Counted from the first letter of the stretch, positions 1 through 9,194 are shown. The stretch is 64,000 bases of DNA from Opitutaceae bacterium (GCA_028284385.1 JANQRT010000066.1:1-64000), one strand, 5' to 3'. Notes: a model not told the origin generated them from the letters alone. Numbers and translations: made by a program.

Positions 1-1176
1 TTCCGATCCAGCCGCGCTCGCATTGTGAGCCAGTACCTTCAGAGCCATGTCCGGCTGAAGCTTAGCAAAGGCTTCGTCCACTTCGAACACCTTGCCTTCA
101 ATCTCTTCGAAGTAGCTCACGTTTTGTTCGACTGCAGATTGATGCAGGTCGGAGCTGAAAAGGTTAAACGCCAGTATCCCTGGAATCACTACAACAAAGG
201 GAATCAACAGTTTGAGGAAGGCCGCGAACACGATACCCTTTTGGCCTTCAGCCAGCGATTTCGAGCCCAGTGTTCGTTGAACGATGTACTGATTGAGACC
301 CCAGTAGAAGAAGTTCGGAATCCAAAGCCCGACCAGTAGAGCAGTCCAAGGGATGTCCGAGTCCTCGACCGGGCGCACCATGTGCACCTTACCACCGCTA
401 CCATTGGGGCCATTTTGGACGACCGCTTCGCCGTCCACCCCATCATTGAGCAACATGAACCTCTCCCAAGCGCCGGCCTCTTCAATATCCTGAACAGTGG
501 CATTGGAGTTGGCAACCTTGGTGAGAAACAGCTCTTCGGCTGGCTTGTCCGCCAAGGTCGAGAAGGCAAGAACCATAACGACCGCGCCACCGACGACCAG
601 AGCCGTACCCCAAATCAAGTCGGTCCAAGCGCAGGCTTTAAGACCGCCCACGAATACGTAGACTGCCGCGAATATAGCAATCAGCCAGCACATGGCGGTG
701 AGGTTGTTAATCACCGGAACCGTTTCGTAATATTCGGAAACGAATTTCGCTCCAGAGAAAATGACGGACGAGGTCGTCACCAGAACCAGCGTCACAATCG
801 CTGGAATCGCCATGACCATTCGAGAAATAGCATTGAAGCGATATTCGAGAAACTCGGGGATGGTGTAGAGCCCCGCTCTAAGAAATTTCGGCAGGAACCA
901 GAATGCCACGACAACCAAGGTAACGGCCGCCATCCATTCGTACGAAGCAATCGCCATACCCAGCCAATTGGCTGAAGAGCCGGACATGCCAACAAATTGC
1001 TCCGTAGAAATATTGGCCGCAATAAGCGAGAAGCCTACCAGCCACCAGGTCAGACCGCGGCCTGCCAGAAAGTAGCCAGAAGCGTCGCTGCTGGACTGTC
1101 CGCGACTTTTCCAAATTCCAAGCCAGATTACGCCAACGACGGCGATGATGAACAAAGTAACTTCGAGGAGGTGCAT
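1..1176 (-). CDS. Sodium/solute symporter (SSS family, SglT-like), C-terminus cut by window edge
   Basis: Inner-membrane transporter that probably imports a sugar with sodium. About 392 N-terminal codons are present and the frame stays open to base 1. The first residues form a hydrophobic helix (LFIIAVVGVIWLGIW). They are followed by the SSS hallmarks GYFLAGRGLTWWLVGFSLI and AANISTEQFVGMSG, then ASYEWMAA, and by further membrane helices; a later stretch reads FYWGLNQYIVQRTLGSKSL. These match the sodium/galactose symporter branch. Start is the ATG at 1174-1176; no clear Shine-Dalgarno is visible and the frame is open a little further upstream. It lies 127 bp downstream of the mutarotase on the same strand, which suggests a sugar-uptake operon. 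The substrate (galactose or glucose type) is inferred. Confidence 0.9.
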   Translation of the reverse strand, partial: MHLLEVTLFIIAVVGVIWLGIWKSRGQSSSDASGYFLAGRGLTWWLVGFSLIAANISTEQFVGMSGSSANWLGMAIASYEWMAAVTLVVVAFWFLPKFLRAGLYTIPEFLEYRFNAISRMVMAIPAIVTLVLVTTSSVIFSGAKFVSEYYETVPVINNLTAMCWLIAIFAAVYVFVGGLKACAWTDLIWGTALVVGGAVVMVLAFSTLADKPAEELFLTKVANSNATVQDIEEAGAWERFMLLNDGVDGEAVVQNGPNGSGGKVHMVRPVEDSDIPWTALLVGLWIPNFFYWGLNQYIVQRTLGSKSLAEGQKGIVFAAFLKLLIPFVVVIPGILAFNLFSSDLHQSAVEQNVSYFEEIEGKVFEVDEAFAKLQPDMALKVLAHNASAAGSE

Positions 1177-1303
1177 GAGAAAGGGGGTAAGAAGATTGTG
1201 TGATGCGAGAGACTTACGGCTTCCTAAAACTGGAAGCGGATGAGACAGAAGGAATTTGTAGCCATAAATTCACTACAAAATGATTGAAGCCTGCAGTCGA
1301 CGC

Positions 1304-2452
1304 TTAGCGACTGGAAAACTTGTAAATGGTAGTCGTCCTGTAGGTGTCGCCTGGTTTAAGAATGGTGCTGGGAAAATTCTTCTGGTTAGGCGAATCAGGG
1401 TAATGCTGCGTTTCCAGGCAGAAGCCAGTGCGGTGCTTGTAGGCGACGCCACTTTTTCCCACGCGTTCGACGCCATCCACTTCGAGAAAGTTGCCGCCAT
1501 AAAATTGAAGGCCAGGCTCTTCAGTCCAAACTTCCATGACGCGACCGGAAACCGGCTCGTAAACCTCAGCCGCTAGACCCATTTCTCCGTAAGCCTTGTC
1601 CAAAACCCAATTGTGGTCGTAGCCGCCCCCGAATTTTATTTGCTCATGATCGGCATTGTTCCGCTCGCCGATAGCCCTTGGTTTCGTGAAATCGAAAGGC
1701 GTCCCAGCCACAGGAGCTAGCTTACCCGTTGGAATCAAGCCCGCATTAACGGGAGTGTACTTCGATGCATGGAAAGTGAGAACATGACCATTGATATCGC
1801 CGATCCCTTCGCCTTGCAGATTGAAATAGAGATGATTGGTCAGGTTGACTGGAGTAGCCTTGTCGGTAGTAGCCCGGTATCGAATCTTTAGTTCGTCATC
1901 ATTGGTAAGCACGTACCAGACGGTCACCTCAAGCTCGCCTGGAAATCCTTCATCGCCGTCAGGGCTGGTCAAACTCAGCTTCAAAGCAGCCTCCCCATTC
2001 TTAAGTCCGGGTACAGCCTTCCACATTTTCTTATCGAATCCTACATTTCCGCCATGAAGGTTGCATGGCATGCCGGCCGGTTCGTTATTGGTCGCCAAGA
2101 TATAGGTCTTGCCATTCAGAGCAAATTTGCCGGCAGCGATGCGATTTCCGTAACGCCCAACCAGACAGCCAAAATAGGGAGACTTAGCCTCGTAGTCGGC
2201 AAGGTTATCGAAGCCGAGCGCGATGTCCGCCATATTGCCATTGCGATCGGGCGTGATCAGGCGAACAACCGTTCCTCCGTAATCAGTGATTTCCGCCTTC
2301 AAACCATTCTTATTAGTCAACGTGTAGATGGTAGCCTTCTCGCCATTCTTCGTTTCGCCAAAAGAGCGGAGAGAAACGGTCGGTTCGACAGCGGAGCATA
2401 GGACAGCAAAGGATGCGGCTGCAAAAGCTAGGGAAAAAGGGCGGATTTTCAT
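1304..2452 (-). CDS. galM: Secreted aldose 1-epimerase (mutarotase)
   Basis: Interconverts alpha and beta anomers of aldoses such as galactose or glucose. The 382-residue protein has an N-terminal signal peptide (hydrophobic residues 6-20, likely cleavage near Ala21), so it acts in the periplasm or outside, unlike cytoplasmic GalM. Family motifs in order: GRYGNRIAAG (99-108), LHGG with His133, NLTNHLYFNL with the catalytic acid candidate His207, YDHNWVLD (278-285), GLQFYGGNFL (314-323) and CLETQHYPDSPN with the catalytic base candidate Glu347. Length is normal for secreted homologues. It is transcribed toward the symporter and divergently from the AraC gene at 2706, fitting a sugar-induced uptake unit. 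Confidence 0.95.
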   Translation of the reverse strand: MKIRPFSLAFAAASFAVLCSAVEPTVSLRSFGETKNGEKATIYTLTNKNGLKAEITDYGGTVVRLITPDRNGNMADIALGFDNLADYEAKSPYFGCLVGRYGNRIAAGKFALNGKTYILATNNEPAGMPCNLHGGNVGFDKKMWKAVPGLKNGEAALKLSLTSPDGDEGFPGELEVTVWYVLTNDDELKIRYRATTDKATPVNLTNHLYFNLQGEGIGDINGHVLTFHASKYTPVNAGLIPTGKLAPVAGTPFDFTKPRAIGERNNADHEQIKFGGGYDHNWVLDKAYGEMGLAAEVYEPVSGRVMEVWTEEPGLQFYGGNFLEVDGVERVGKSGVAYKHRTGFCLETQHYPDSPNQKNFPSTILKPGDTYRTTTIYKFSSR

Positions 2453-2682
2453 AAGTCTGGATTGAGTAGGGTTTGGGTTAAAGGTTCACGCTAGATTTTC
2501 ACTCCCTGCGCGCAAGGCAATTCAGGCGCTCCGAAAGGCTTAATCTGGGCATTTGTTCGGTCATCCTGGAGAAAGATCTTTCGCGGTGAATCCACACGAC
2601 AAGGATCCTGGAGGGAGAGCGATAGAAGCTTGCCATTACAAGTTGCCAAATGCTTGAAAGATGGCACATTTGTTCGTGATTA

Positions 2683-2694
2683 GCACAGTTGTGC
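2683..2694. promoter_or_regulatory. Short inverted repeat upstream of the araC-type gene
   Basis: GCACA (2683-2687) and TGTGC (2690-2694) form a 5+5 bp inverted repeat with a 2-bp centre, 12 bp before the ATG of the AraC-family gene, in the divergent galM/AraC intergenic region (2453-2705). The octamer GCGATATT follows at 2693-2700 and also occurs in the second AraC intergenic region. A role as regulator site is inferred from position only. Confidence 0.3.
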
Positions 2695-2705
2695 GATATT
2701 AGAGA

Positions 2706-3575
2706 ATGCCAGAAAGCTACAGAACCATATTTTATCTAAACCCGAAAGGAGCGAGCTTTCCCATCCAGTGGCTGGCCATCGGGGAAGACGAGGTGTCTAC
2801 CAGCAAATACGATTGGCATGGCCTACATCGAAAACGGGAAATCGCCTTGCTATGGCAAATTACCTTAGATGGAGAAGGCAGAATCGACATAGGCGATCAG
2901 AAGGGAATCTCGGTAGGAAGGGGATCGTCTATTCTGGCATTCATTCCAAGCGATCACCGCTACTACTACAGGCGAGGCGACAAGCCGTGGAAATTCAACT
3001 ACATCATGATCCGCGGTCCCGCCATTGAAGCCTTTTTCCGGTCCAGTTGCAAAAGAGACGCCTATGTATTGAGTGGACCAAGTATCGAGCCTTCTTTGAA
3101 AAAAATCCAGGCGCTCATGGAAATGTATCAAGACCGGGAGCCCAGCCCCTGGCAAAACGTGGCGGATACGATGGAAATCTTACTGCCTTTGCTGCAATTG
3201 GCCCAAACCATCGATCTTACAGGGCTTGAGATGCCACCCTCGGAAGAAAAAGGAAAAACGAAACTCATGGAAACCATATACAAAAATCCGAGTCTGCCGG
3301 TTGACAAGGAAGGCTGGGCCGAGAACCAGGGACTTTCTCGCTACCAATTGTACCGACGCGTAAAAGCCCAGACGGGAATGAGCCCAAAGGAACTGAGAAA
3401 TCGACACCGCTTAGGAGAGGCCATCCGCTACTTGAAAAGGCAGAATGTATCGATAGCCGACGCGGCTACGCTCGCTGGATTCAGCAGCCAAAACTATTTT
3501 ACTCGCTTCTTCCGTAAGCACACCGGATTTAGCCCCACCGAATGGAAAAAGCATTTCGCTCCATCCGACGCTTAG
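2706..3575 (+). CDS. AraC-family transcriptional regulator
   Basis: DNA-binding activator/repressor of 289 residues. The N-terminal half (about 1-170) looks like an AraC-type cupin sensor domain, with runs such as ALLWQITLDGEGRI and a segment rich in Tyr and Arg at 85-90. The C-terminal 100 residues carry the double helix-turn-helix: LSRYQLYRRVKAQTGMSPKE for the first and the classical AraC signature VSIADAATLAGFSSQNYFTR leading into FFRKHTGFSPTEWK. It is divergent from galM and 80 bp upstream of a TonB-dependent receptor on the same strand, so it probably controls one or both in response to a carbohydrate or other nutrient. The inducer is not deducible from sequence. Confidence 0.93.
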   Translation: MPESYRTIFYLNPKGASFPIQWLAIGEDEVSTSKYDWHGLHRKREIALLWQITLDGEGRIDIGDQKGISVGRGSSILAFIPSDHRYYYRRGDKPWKFNYIMIRGPAIEAFFRSSCKRDAYVLSGPSIEPSLKKIQALMEMYQDREPSPWQNVADTMEILLPLLQLAQTIDLTGLEMPPSEEKGKTKLMETIYKNPSLPVDKEGWAENQGLSRYQLYRRVKAQTGMSPKELRNRHRLGEAIRYLKRQNVSIADAATLAGFSSQNYFTRFFRKHTGFSPTEWKKHFAPSDA

Positions 3576-3655
3576 ACGACTTTGGATCGGCATATCTTTT
3601 TGGAATTCGTAATAGAATAACTGATACATTGATATCATTTCACACAACCTTCGCA

Positions 3656-5767
3656 ATGTCGTTTCGCTTAAAACTGGTTTGGATCCTCTACTCGGCATTC
3701 GCTTTTAGCGATCTCGTATTAGGTCAGGCGGCTAAAGAAACCTATACGCTAGATCCATTGCGCATAGCGGCCACGCGGGAATTGCCGGCTTTCGATACCA
3801 GCAGCGACGTTTTGAACGTCAAAGGGATTCAAGCGAATCAATTCGGGCATCATCTCCCATCCGGAAACGACATCAGCGAACTGATGTCACAGTATGCTGG
3901 ATACTCCGCTTTTCGTCGTACGGCAAGCAGCTCCGCCCATCCCACAACGCAAGGCATCCGGCTTCGTCACCTAGGAGCAAACGCCACTTCGAGAGCCTTG
4001 ATTCTCCTTGATGGCGTTCCGCAAAACGATCCTTTCGGAGGCTGGGTATACTGGCATCGCTACCACGAGGACATGTTGGACGACATTAATATCAACGCAT
4101 CCGGAGGTGGCGAAGCATGGGGCAATTTCGGAGCGGGAGGGGTTATTTCATTGCAGTCGCGAAGAGCCAATAGCCCTCACTTTCAAGCAACGGCTCAAGC
4201 GGGATCCAGAGGCACCTATTCTCTTTCCTTCGCAGCCACGCAAAACGCCACCGATAATGTCATGATCGACTTGGGAGCTAAAATATATCGTACTGACGGT
4301 TTCCATACAATCGAAGAAAGCCAGCGAGGCAGCCTGGATGAAAGAGCGAATTCCGAAAGCAGCGCCCTTCGAGGTCGCGTGAGATGGAATGCGAAAAACG
4401 ATTGGAGCTTCTCTCTTGCCTTTGATAATTTTGCGGAAGAGCGCTCGAATGGCACTTCCCTAGCCCAAAACGATACCGATGCCTTCGATGTTTCCTTTTC
4501 AGCCCAAAAGGACCTTACCTCCGACGGCAGTCACCTTAATTTTTCCGCCTACAGCCAGCAAAGGGAATTCGCCAATGTATTCACCGCAGTAGACAGTGAA
4601 CGAGGTTCCGAAAGACCTGCTCTAGATCAATTCGACGTTCCAGCAGACGCAGCAGGATTCAGTATCAGTTATTTAATGACAATGAAATCAAATGGATTCC
4701 TTCTAATTGGAGCCGACCATCGCTCTTCGGATGGCGAGGTCAATGAGCTCTTTCGAAATCTGGGATCCGGCTTTACCCGATCTCGAATCGCAGGAGGAAA
4801 ACAAGCCTTCACGGGACTTTTCACGACTTGGAGAAACGAGCTGAATGATTCAAACCGCATTTCAACTTCCATACGCTTGGATCGAGTGGAGCAATCGAAC
4901 GGACTGCGAGAGGAGTTCAACCTCGAATCGAATACGATTATTCGCTCTGACGCATTTCCCTCGGAAGACGATACCGAGATGTCCTTTTCCTTGGCCTGGT
5001 ATCATGATTTAAATGACAGAACACAAATTCGACTTAAGGGCCTTAGCGGCTTCCGAACCCCGACTCTAAACGAATTGTATCGCCCTTTTCGCGTACGCAA
5101 TGACATTACGGAGGCGAATGTCGAATTGAATTCCGAAGGATTCAACGGAATCGAGCTAAGCTGGTCAGCAAATCCAGCGGACGACCAATCCTATTTCGTA
5201 TCCGTTTTCCACTACGAAATTGAAGATATTATCGCCAACGCGTTTCTTTCCGACGAATCGGGCTTCGATCCTCTATGCGGCTTCGTACCCGATGGAGGGT
5301 CCTGCAGCCAGAGGCGCAACCTGGATGAGAGCCGCATCTCCGGTCTTGAGGCTAGATGGCGGCTTAAGCTCAATGAACGCATCTCAACGGGACTAAGCTA
5401 CCTGTTTTCAGATTCGGCTATCCAATCGGCTGAAACAAGCCTCGACATCAATGGCAGGAATCTTCCGCACGTTCCGGAACATCGGCTAAACATGGACTTC
5501 TCTTGGCGGGCTTTGGAAAAGCTAAGCGTGTGGGGGAATATCTCATTCGCCAGCGAAGAGTATGAAGATACGCGAAATATAAGACGTATTGACAGTTCAA
5601 CGACATTCCAAGCTGGAATTCGCTTCGCTTTATCCGATGAGCACTTTATCGGAGCGAGGGTAGACAATCTCTTTGACGAGAAAGTGAATACAGGTGTGGC
5701 CACCAACGGGCTAAGAACGATAGGCGCTCCAAGAGGTGTCTGGCTGACCTGGAACTACGTTAAGTAA
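3656..5767 (+). CDS. TonB-dependent outer-membrane receptor
   Basis: Outer-membrane active-uptake porin of 703 residues. The ATG at 3656 is chosen over an upstream in-frame ATG at 3542 because it gives a signal peptide (MSFRLKLVWILYSAFAFSDL then VLGQA) and because the upstream start lies inside the AraC gene. A plug domain follows, with RALILLDGVPQNDPFGG and GAGGVISLQS, then an 18- to 22-strand type barrel with alternating hydrophobic/polar strands and a TonB-receptor C-terminal region (IGARVDNLFDEKVNTG, ending WLTWNYVK). Two cysteines in PLCGFVPDGGSCSQ may form an extracellular-loop disulfide. It needs ExbB/ExbD/TonB, which are encoded at 56-58 kb. The ligand is unknown; the AraC gene next door suggests a regulated nutrient. 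Confidence 0.92.
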   Translation: MSFRLKLVWILYSAFAFSDLVLGQAAKETYTLDPLRIAATRELPAFDTSSDVLNVKGIQANQFGHHLPSGNDISELMSQYAGYSAFRRTASSSAHPTTQGIRLRHLGANATSRALILLDGVPQNDPFGGWVYWHRYHEDMLDDININASGGGEAWGNFGAGGVISLQSRRANSPHFQATAQAGSRGTYSLSFAATQNATDNVMIDLGAKIYRTDGFHTIEESQRGSLDERANSESSALRGRVRWNAKNDWSFSLAFDNFAEERSNGTSLAQNDTDAFDVSFSAQKDLTSDGSHLNFSAYSQQREFANVFTAVDSERGSERPALDQFDVPADAAGFSISYLMTMKSNGFLLIGADHRSSDGEVNELFRNLGSGFTRSRIAGGKQAFTGLFTTWRNELNDSNRISTSIRLDRVEQSNGLREEFNLESNTIIRSDAFPSEDDTEMSFSLAWYHDLNDRTQIRLKGLSGFRTPTLNELYRPFRVRNDITEANVELNSEGFNGIELSWSANPADDQSYFVSVFHYEIEDIIANAFLSDESGFDPLCGFVPDGGSCSQRRNLDESRISGLEARWRLKLNERISTGLSYLFSDSAIQSAETSLDINGRNLPHVPEHRLNMDFSWRALEKLSVWGNISFASEEYEDTRNIRRIDSSTTFQAGIRFALSDEHFIGARVDNLFDEKVNTGVATNGLRTIGAPRGVWLTWNYVK

Positions 5768-5787
5768 AAGGCCTTTCCAGGACACCC

Positions 5788-6807
5788 CTAGCCAATGCCT
5801 CTCCAATTCTGAAAGAGATAAATAGCGTAGATGGCTAGAAGCACATATCCCGTGGCTTTGGGCAGCTGATCCTTTCCCAGCGAAATTCCAACTCTCAGCA
5901 CGACCAGTACGAGAAGCATAAAAGGAAAGAGCTGCGTGAAGAAGTGACTGCCCGCGGTGAGACCGCCCTTCGTTACGGCAGCCGAAACTCCTGCGACGAA
6001 AAACACATTGAGAATATCGGCTCCCACGACATTTCCAATGGCCAGTTCTCCATGACCTTTACGAACGGACGTTATAACCGTCACGAGTTCCGGGAGCGAT
6101 GTGCCAAACGCCACTAGCGTTGCCGCGATAATCGAATCAGGAACCCCAATACGGGTAGCGGCAATCTCAACGGCATCAATGGTTATGTGAGAGGAGCCCA
6201 GAATGAGGCTCAGACCAATGAACAGCCTAAGAAAGGTGAGCCAAATCGGTCTCTCGTTTTTAGCCTCGATCTCCATTTCCATTCTACCATCTCTTCCCCA
6301 AATAGCCGAGAGCCAAAGATAGCCGATCAACAGACCGACAAACAGAAAACCGGCCACTTGCGGAAGCCTGCCGCCCTCGCTAAACACCGTTCCCAACCGA
6401 GAAAAAGGGAGACAGGCTACAACCAGAAGGAAACCAGAGAAGATCTGAATTCTCGCCTGGCGATTCATGAGCTTCCGCTCAAGCGGTATCCGGCCGATAA
6501 TGACCGCAAGCCCCATGATCAACCCCGTATCGCAGATGATCGAACCTACTGCATTGCCAAGCGCCAATCCCGGATTCCCTCCCAAGGCCGACATGACGGA
6601 GACTGCCGCCTCGGGGGTTGTCGTGCCAAGACTGACAATGGTCGCCCCGATCATCGCTTTGCTGACTCCCAATCTGGTGGAAATAGCCACTGCATCGTCG
6701 ACAAGAATATCAGCTCCAAAACCCAGAATATAGAGGCCAATAGCGATAATTACGAACAAGAGCAGAAGAGGAGATTGCTGAAAAAATGATGTAATGACTT
6801 CGTCCAT
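5788..6807 (-). CDS. Calcium/sodium antiporter, CaCA family (YrbG-like)
   Basis: Ten- to eleven-helix cation/Ca2+ exchanger of 339 residues, a usual size for the bacterial members. Both internal alpha-repeats are visible: the first has GATIVSLGTTTPEAAVSVMS followed by GNAVGSIICDTGLIMG, the second AATLVAFGTSLPELVTVIT followed by GNVVGADILNVFFVAG. The acidic residue after (T/S)xPE in each repeat is the ion ligand known from this family. Likely role is export of Ca2+ in exchange for Na+ or K+ in the inner membrane. It is convergent with the TonB receptor (20 bp apart) and divergent from the ArsR gene. Confidence 0.95.
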   Translation of the reverse strand: MDEVITSFFQQSPLLLLFVIIAIGLYILGFGADILVDDAVAISTRLGVSKAMIGATIVSLGTTTPEAAVSVMSALGGNPGLALGNAVGSIICDTGLIMGLAVIIGRIPLERKLMNRQARIQIFSGFLLVVACLPFSRLGTVFSEGGRLPQVAGFLFVGLLIGYLWLSAIWGRDGRMEMEIEAKNERPIWLTFLRLFIGLSLILGSSHITIDAVEIAATRIGVPDSIIAATLVAFGTSLPELVTVITSVRKGHGELAIGNVVGADILNVFFVAGVSAAVTKGGLTAGSHFFTQLFPFMLLVLVVLRVGISLGKDQLPKATGYVLLAIYAIYLFQNWRGIG

Positions 6808-6902
6808 ACAGCTTTGATTAGCAGGGATGAGATCCGAATCCGCGTTAAGGAGTCAATCCAGAATCGCTCTTGACGGAGGATCGGCGCCAACCAATGAGCA
6901 AT

Positions 6903-6922
6903 ATTTAACCAATTGGTTAAAT
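6903..6922. promoter_or_regulatory. Perfect 20-bp palindrome, probable ArsR-family operator
   Basis: The sequence ATTTAACCAA at 6903-6912 is followed directly by its exact reverse complement at 6913-6922. It sits 43 bp before the ATG of the ArsR gene and immediately before a perfect TTGACA hexamer (6927-6932). A degenerate second copy (TTAACC...GGTAAA, about 6958-6972) overlaps the start codon. TTAACC-N-GGTTAA dyads are what I expect for operators of ArsR regulators paired with SRPBCC proteins, so autoregulation is likely. Binding itself is inferred. Confidence 0.75.
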
Positions 6923-6965
6923 TTGATTGACAAGCAAGACAGCTCGGCAAGGATCGCTTAACCCA

Positions 6966-7313
6966 ATGGTAAAGTCTAAAGAAACAGAACTGAATCGCGT
7001 TTTTCACGCCCTGGCGGACCCTACCAGAAGAGCCATTCTTGAGCACGTCTCGAAGAGAGAGGCTACGGTAGGAGAATTGGCAAAGCCCTTCAGCATATCA
7101 GCGCCGGCCATCTCGAAGCACCTTCGCGTGCTGGAAGAAGCCCATCTGCTGAAACGAATACGCTCCGGGAAAACGCATCGATTTCATTTGCAAACCGACC
7201 CCTTGCGCCAAGCCGAGAAAGTCATTGATCAGCTAGCCAGCTATTGGTCGAAGCGTTTGGATAATTTGGAGGATTACCTCAACAACCTTAACACCAAAAA
7301 ATCTAACAAGTAA
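6966..7313 (+). CDS. ArsR-family winged-helix repressor
   Basis: Small DNA-binding repressor, 115 residues from the ATG at 6966. An in-frame TTG at 6927 would add 13 residues but coincides with the candidate -35 TTGACA, so the ATG is preferred. The core reads FHALADPTRRAILEHVS, then a helix-turn-helix ISAPAISKHLRVLEEAHLL and a wing with KRIRSGKTHRFHL. No metal-binding CxC motif is visible, so it is of the non-metal type found next to SRPBCC proteins. The stop codon overlaps the next start by one base, implying translational coupling with that gene. A perfect palindrome lies just upstream. Confidence 0.93.
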   Translation: MVKSKETELNRVFHALADPTRRAILEHVSKREATVGELAKPFSISAPAISKHLRVLEEAHLLKRIRSGKTHRFHLQTDPLRQAEKVIDQLASYWSKRLDNLEDYLNNLNTKKSNK

Positions 7314-7756
7314 TGAGCGACCAAAACACCATAGCCGTGCTGGAAATCACGCGTATCCTAAAAGCGAATCGCAACGATGTATTCGATGCCTTAACACAAC
7401 CGGAGAAAATGTATGACTGGTTTTATGGCATGCCAGAAGGCTACGCCAAAGTCACCAACGATCTAAGACCTGGCGGAGAATACGTTATCGAAATGTTTGG
7501 GACTGGAGATGGGAAGAAAGAAGGATGCAGCGAATACGCTCCCCATGGAGTCTACAAGGAAATCGATCGACCTAATCGGCTCGTTTTCACATGGATTTCG
7601 GAAGGCTTTGTGGATCACAGCACCGTCACTATCGATCTAAAGGAGCACGATGAAGGCACCGAATTGATCCTGAAACATGAGCTGCCAGAATCGGTTGTGG
7701 AGCCGCACACTCAAGGCTGGAACGCTTGTCTGGATCACTTGGTAGAAGTTTTCTGA
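7313..7756 (+). CDS. SRPBCC (AHSA1-like) domain protein
   Basis: Cytoplasmic protein of 147 residues with the Bet v 1-like helix-grip fold of the AHSA1/START superfamily. Seen motifs are the N-terminal ITRILKANRNDVFDALTQPE, DLRPGGEYVIEMFG, the strand VYKEIDRPNRLVFTW and HDEGTELILKHELPE near the end, with the final helix GWNACLDHLVEVF. Members bind small hydrophobic ligands or act as stress-related co-factors; the ligand here is unknown. It starts on the last base of the ArsR stop codon, the standard ArsR-SRPBCC two-gene unit in which the repressor usually controls both genes. Confidence 0.9.
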   Translation: MSDQNTIAVLEITRILKANRNDVFDALTQPEKMYDWFYGMPEGYAKVTNDLRPGGEYVIEMFGTGDGKKEGCSEYAPHGVYKEIDRPNRLVFTWISEGFVDHSTVTIDLKEHDEGTELILKHELPESVVEPHTQGWNACLDHLVEVF

Positions 7757-7888
7757 GTAACACCAAATCGATTTCACTTCACAGGAGGAGTTTGCCAAGA
7801 GCGACTTCTCCTTTTCTTTGGCGGAGTGAACCCGATCTTCTTATCTTGCCAGACGCCCTCGCAGCCTTCAGATAAAATCTTATAATTC

Positions 7889-8668
7889 GTGCATCAGGCA
7901 TTGGCAAATTACGACTTTCGTTTTGGCGGGATTGGGCGCTTGTATGGCGCAGAAGGAATGGAGCGGCTAAAAGGCGCCCATGTTTGCGTCGTCGGGATTG
8001 GCGGCGTAGGCTCTTGGACAGCGGAGGCTCTTTGTCGCTCGGGCATCGGAAAACTCACACTAGTCGATCTGGACGACGTTTGCGAGAGCAACATAAATCG
8101 ACAAATTCACGCCATGGATGGAGTGATCGGAGAATCGAAAATCCAAGCCATGGCTCAACGATGCGAAAGAATAAATCCTTCTTGCGAGTTAAGATTGAAA
8201 CACGCTTTCTTCACGGAAAAAACGGCTAATGAAATTCTGGATACGGAATACGACTATATCGCGGACGCCATTGACAGCGTGAATCACAAGAGCGCCCTCA
8301 TAGCATTAGGAAGACAGCGAAATCAACCGGTTATTACTTCGGGAGGAGCAGGTGGACGTATAGATCCTACCCAAATCCGGATCGCCGATCTCGCTAAATC
8401 GCACGACGATAAGCTGCTGCAAAAAGTAAGGAAAATCCTAAGATCGGAACACGGCTTTCCCACCAACTCCAGGGAGAACTTTGGCGTTGATTGCGTATTT
8501 TCCCCAGAAAAAGCGATGTATCCGGAAACTTGCGACACTGACAATGTCGCGGGCAGTCGGCGGCTTGATTGCTCAAGTGGATACGGAGCCGCGACTCATA
8601 TCACCGGAACGTTTGGATTTTTCATGGCTTCGGAAATCGTTAAAGGCATTGCGACTGGCAAAAGCTAA
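7889..8668 (+). CDS. tcdA: tRNA threonylcarbamoyladenosine dehydratase
   Basis: E1-like enzyme (also called CsdL) that uses ATP to cyclise t6A at position 37 of ANN-decoding tRNAs to ct6A. The 259-residue protein has the nucleotide-binding loop VCVVGIGGVGSWTAEALCRS near the N-terminus, the adenylation-domain strand LTLVDLDDVCESNINRQ, DYIADAIDSVNHKSALI, the family-specific TSGGAGGRIDPTQIRIADL, and GYGAATHITGTFGFFMAS near the end. Length is typical. The start is a GTG at 7889; no nearby ATG gives the conserved beginning. The GNAT gene follows after 13 bp, so the two may share a transcript. Confidence 0.95.
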   Translation: MHQALANYDFRFGGIGRLYGAEGMERLKGAHVCVVGIGGVGSWTAEALCRSGIGKLTLVDLDDVCESNINRQIHAMDGVIGESKIQAMAQRCERINPSCELRLKHAFFTEKTANEILDTEYDYIADAIDSVNHKSALIALGRQRNQPVITSGGAGGRIDPTQIRIADLAKSHDDKLLQKVRKILRSEHGFPTNSRENFGVDCVFSPEKAMYPETCDTDNVAGSRRLDCSSGYGAATHITGTFGFFMASEIVKGIATGKS

Positions 8669-8681
8669 ACGAAGGAGGCAA

Positions 8682-9119
8682 ATGGGTTCGAAATCCTTAG
8701 AACATCGATTCGCAACCGAAGAAGACTTGCCGCAGCTCGCCACATGGAATCATGAACTCATAGCGGATGAAGGTCATCGCAATCCTATGAACGAGGAGGA
8801 ATTGCGTCAAAGAATGGCTAGTTGGCTGGCTTCTCGCTACCACGCGCTGGTTTACTCCTTGGACGAGGAAGATGTGGGCTATCTGCTGTATCGGGAAGAC
8901 GATGACAAAACCTACTTGAGACAGTTTTTCGTCACGCGGCACAATCGCCGAAAGGGCTTGGGGAGAAAGATGGCGAGTCATTTTATCGACGAAGTACGGG
9001 CGACCGATAAACGCCTGACGGTCGAAACGCTTAGCTGTAACCAAGCCGCTCTGGCCTTTTGGCGATCGACAGGTTTCAAAGATTACTGCGTCGAGCTGGA
9101 AATGCCGCCTCGGCGCTAG
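8682..9119 (+). CDS. GNAT-family N-acetyltransferase
   Basis: Acetyl-CoA-dependent acyltransferase of 145 residues; the acceptor is unknown. The ATG at 8682 is chosen because a strong Shine-Dalgarno (GAAGGAGG, 8671-8678) precedes it; an open frame reaching further upstream overlaps tcdA. The acetyl-CoA loop is visible in RQFFVTRHNRRKGLGRKMAS, and the C-terminal part has the common CNQAALAFWRSTGFKDY. The N-terminal region starts HRFATEEDLPQLATWN, as in many small GNATs. It lies 13 bp after tcdA on the same strand. Confidence 0.9.
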   Translation: MGSKSLEHRFATEEDLPQLATWNHELIADEGHRNPMNEEELRQRMASWLASRYHALVYSLDEEDVGYLLYREDDDKTYLRQFFVTRHNRRKGLGRKMASHFIDEVRATDKRLTVETLSCNQAALAFWRSTGFKDYCVELEMPPRR

Positions 9120-9194
9120 TTGCCGTCTGCTAAGTTTGGTCCTTGACGGCAAAGGGGATAGAGGCCTCTTTGAATCCCTTTCATTCCCAGGTTC

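Noticed and set aside
3542..3655. Earlier start for the TonB receptor
   Set aside because: It begins inside the AraC gene and lacks a signal peptide at its N-terminus; the ATG at 3656 gives one.
6187..6789. 200-codon plus-strand frame
   Set aside because: Antisense to the antiporter; composition is Arg/Asp/Gln-rich without any fold, while the minus frame has both alpha-repeats.
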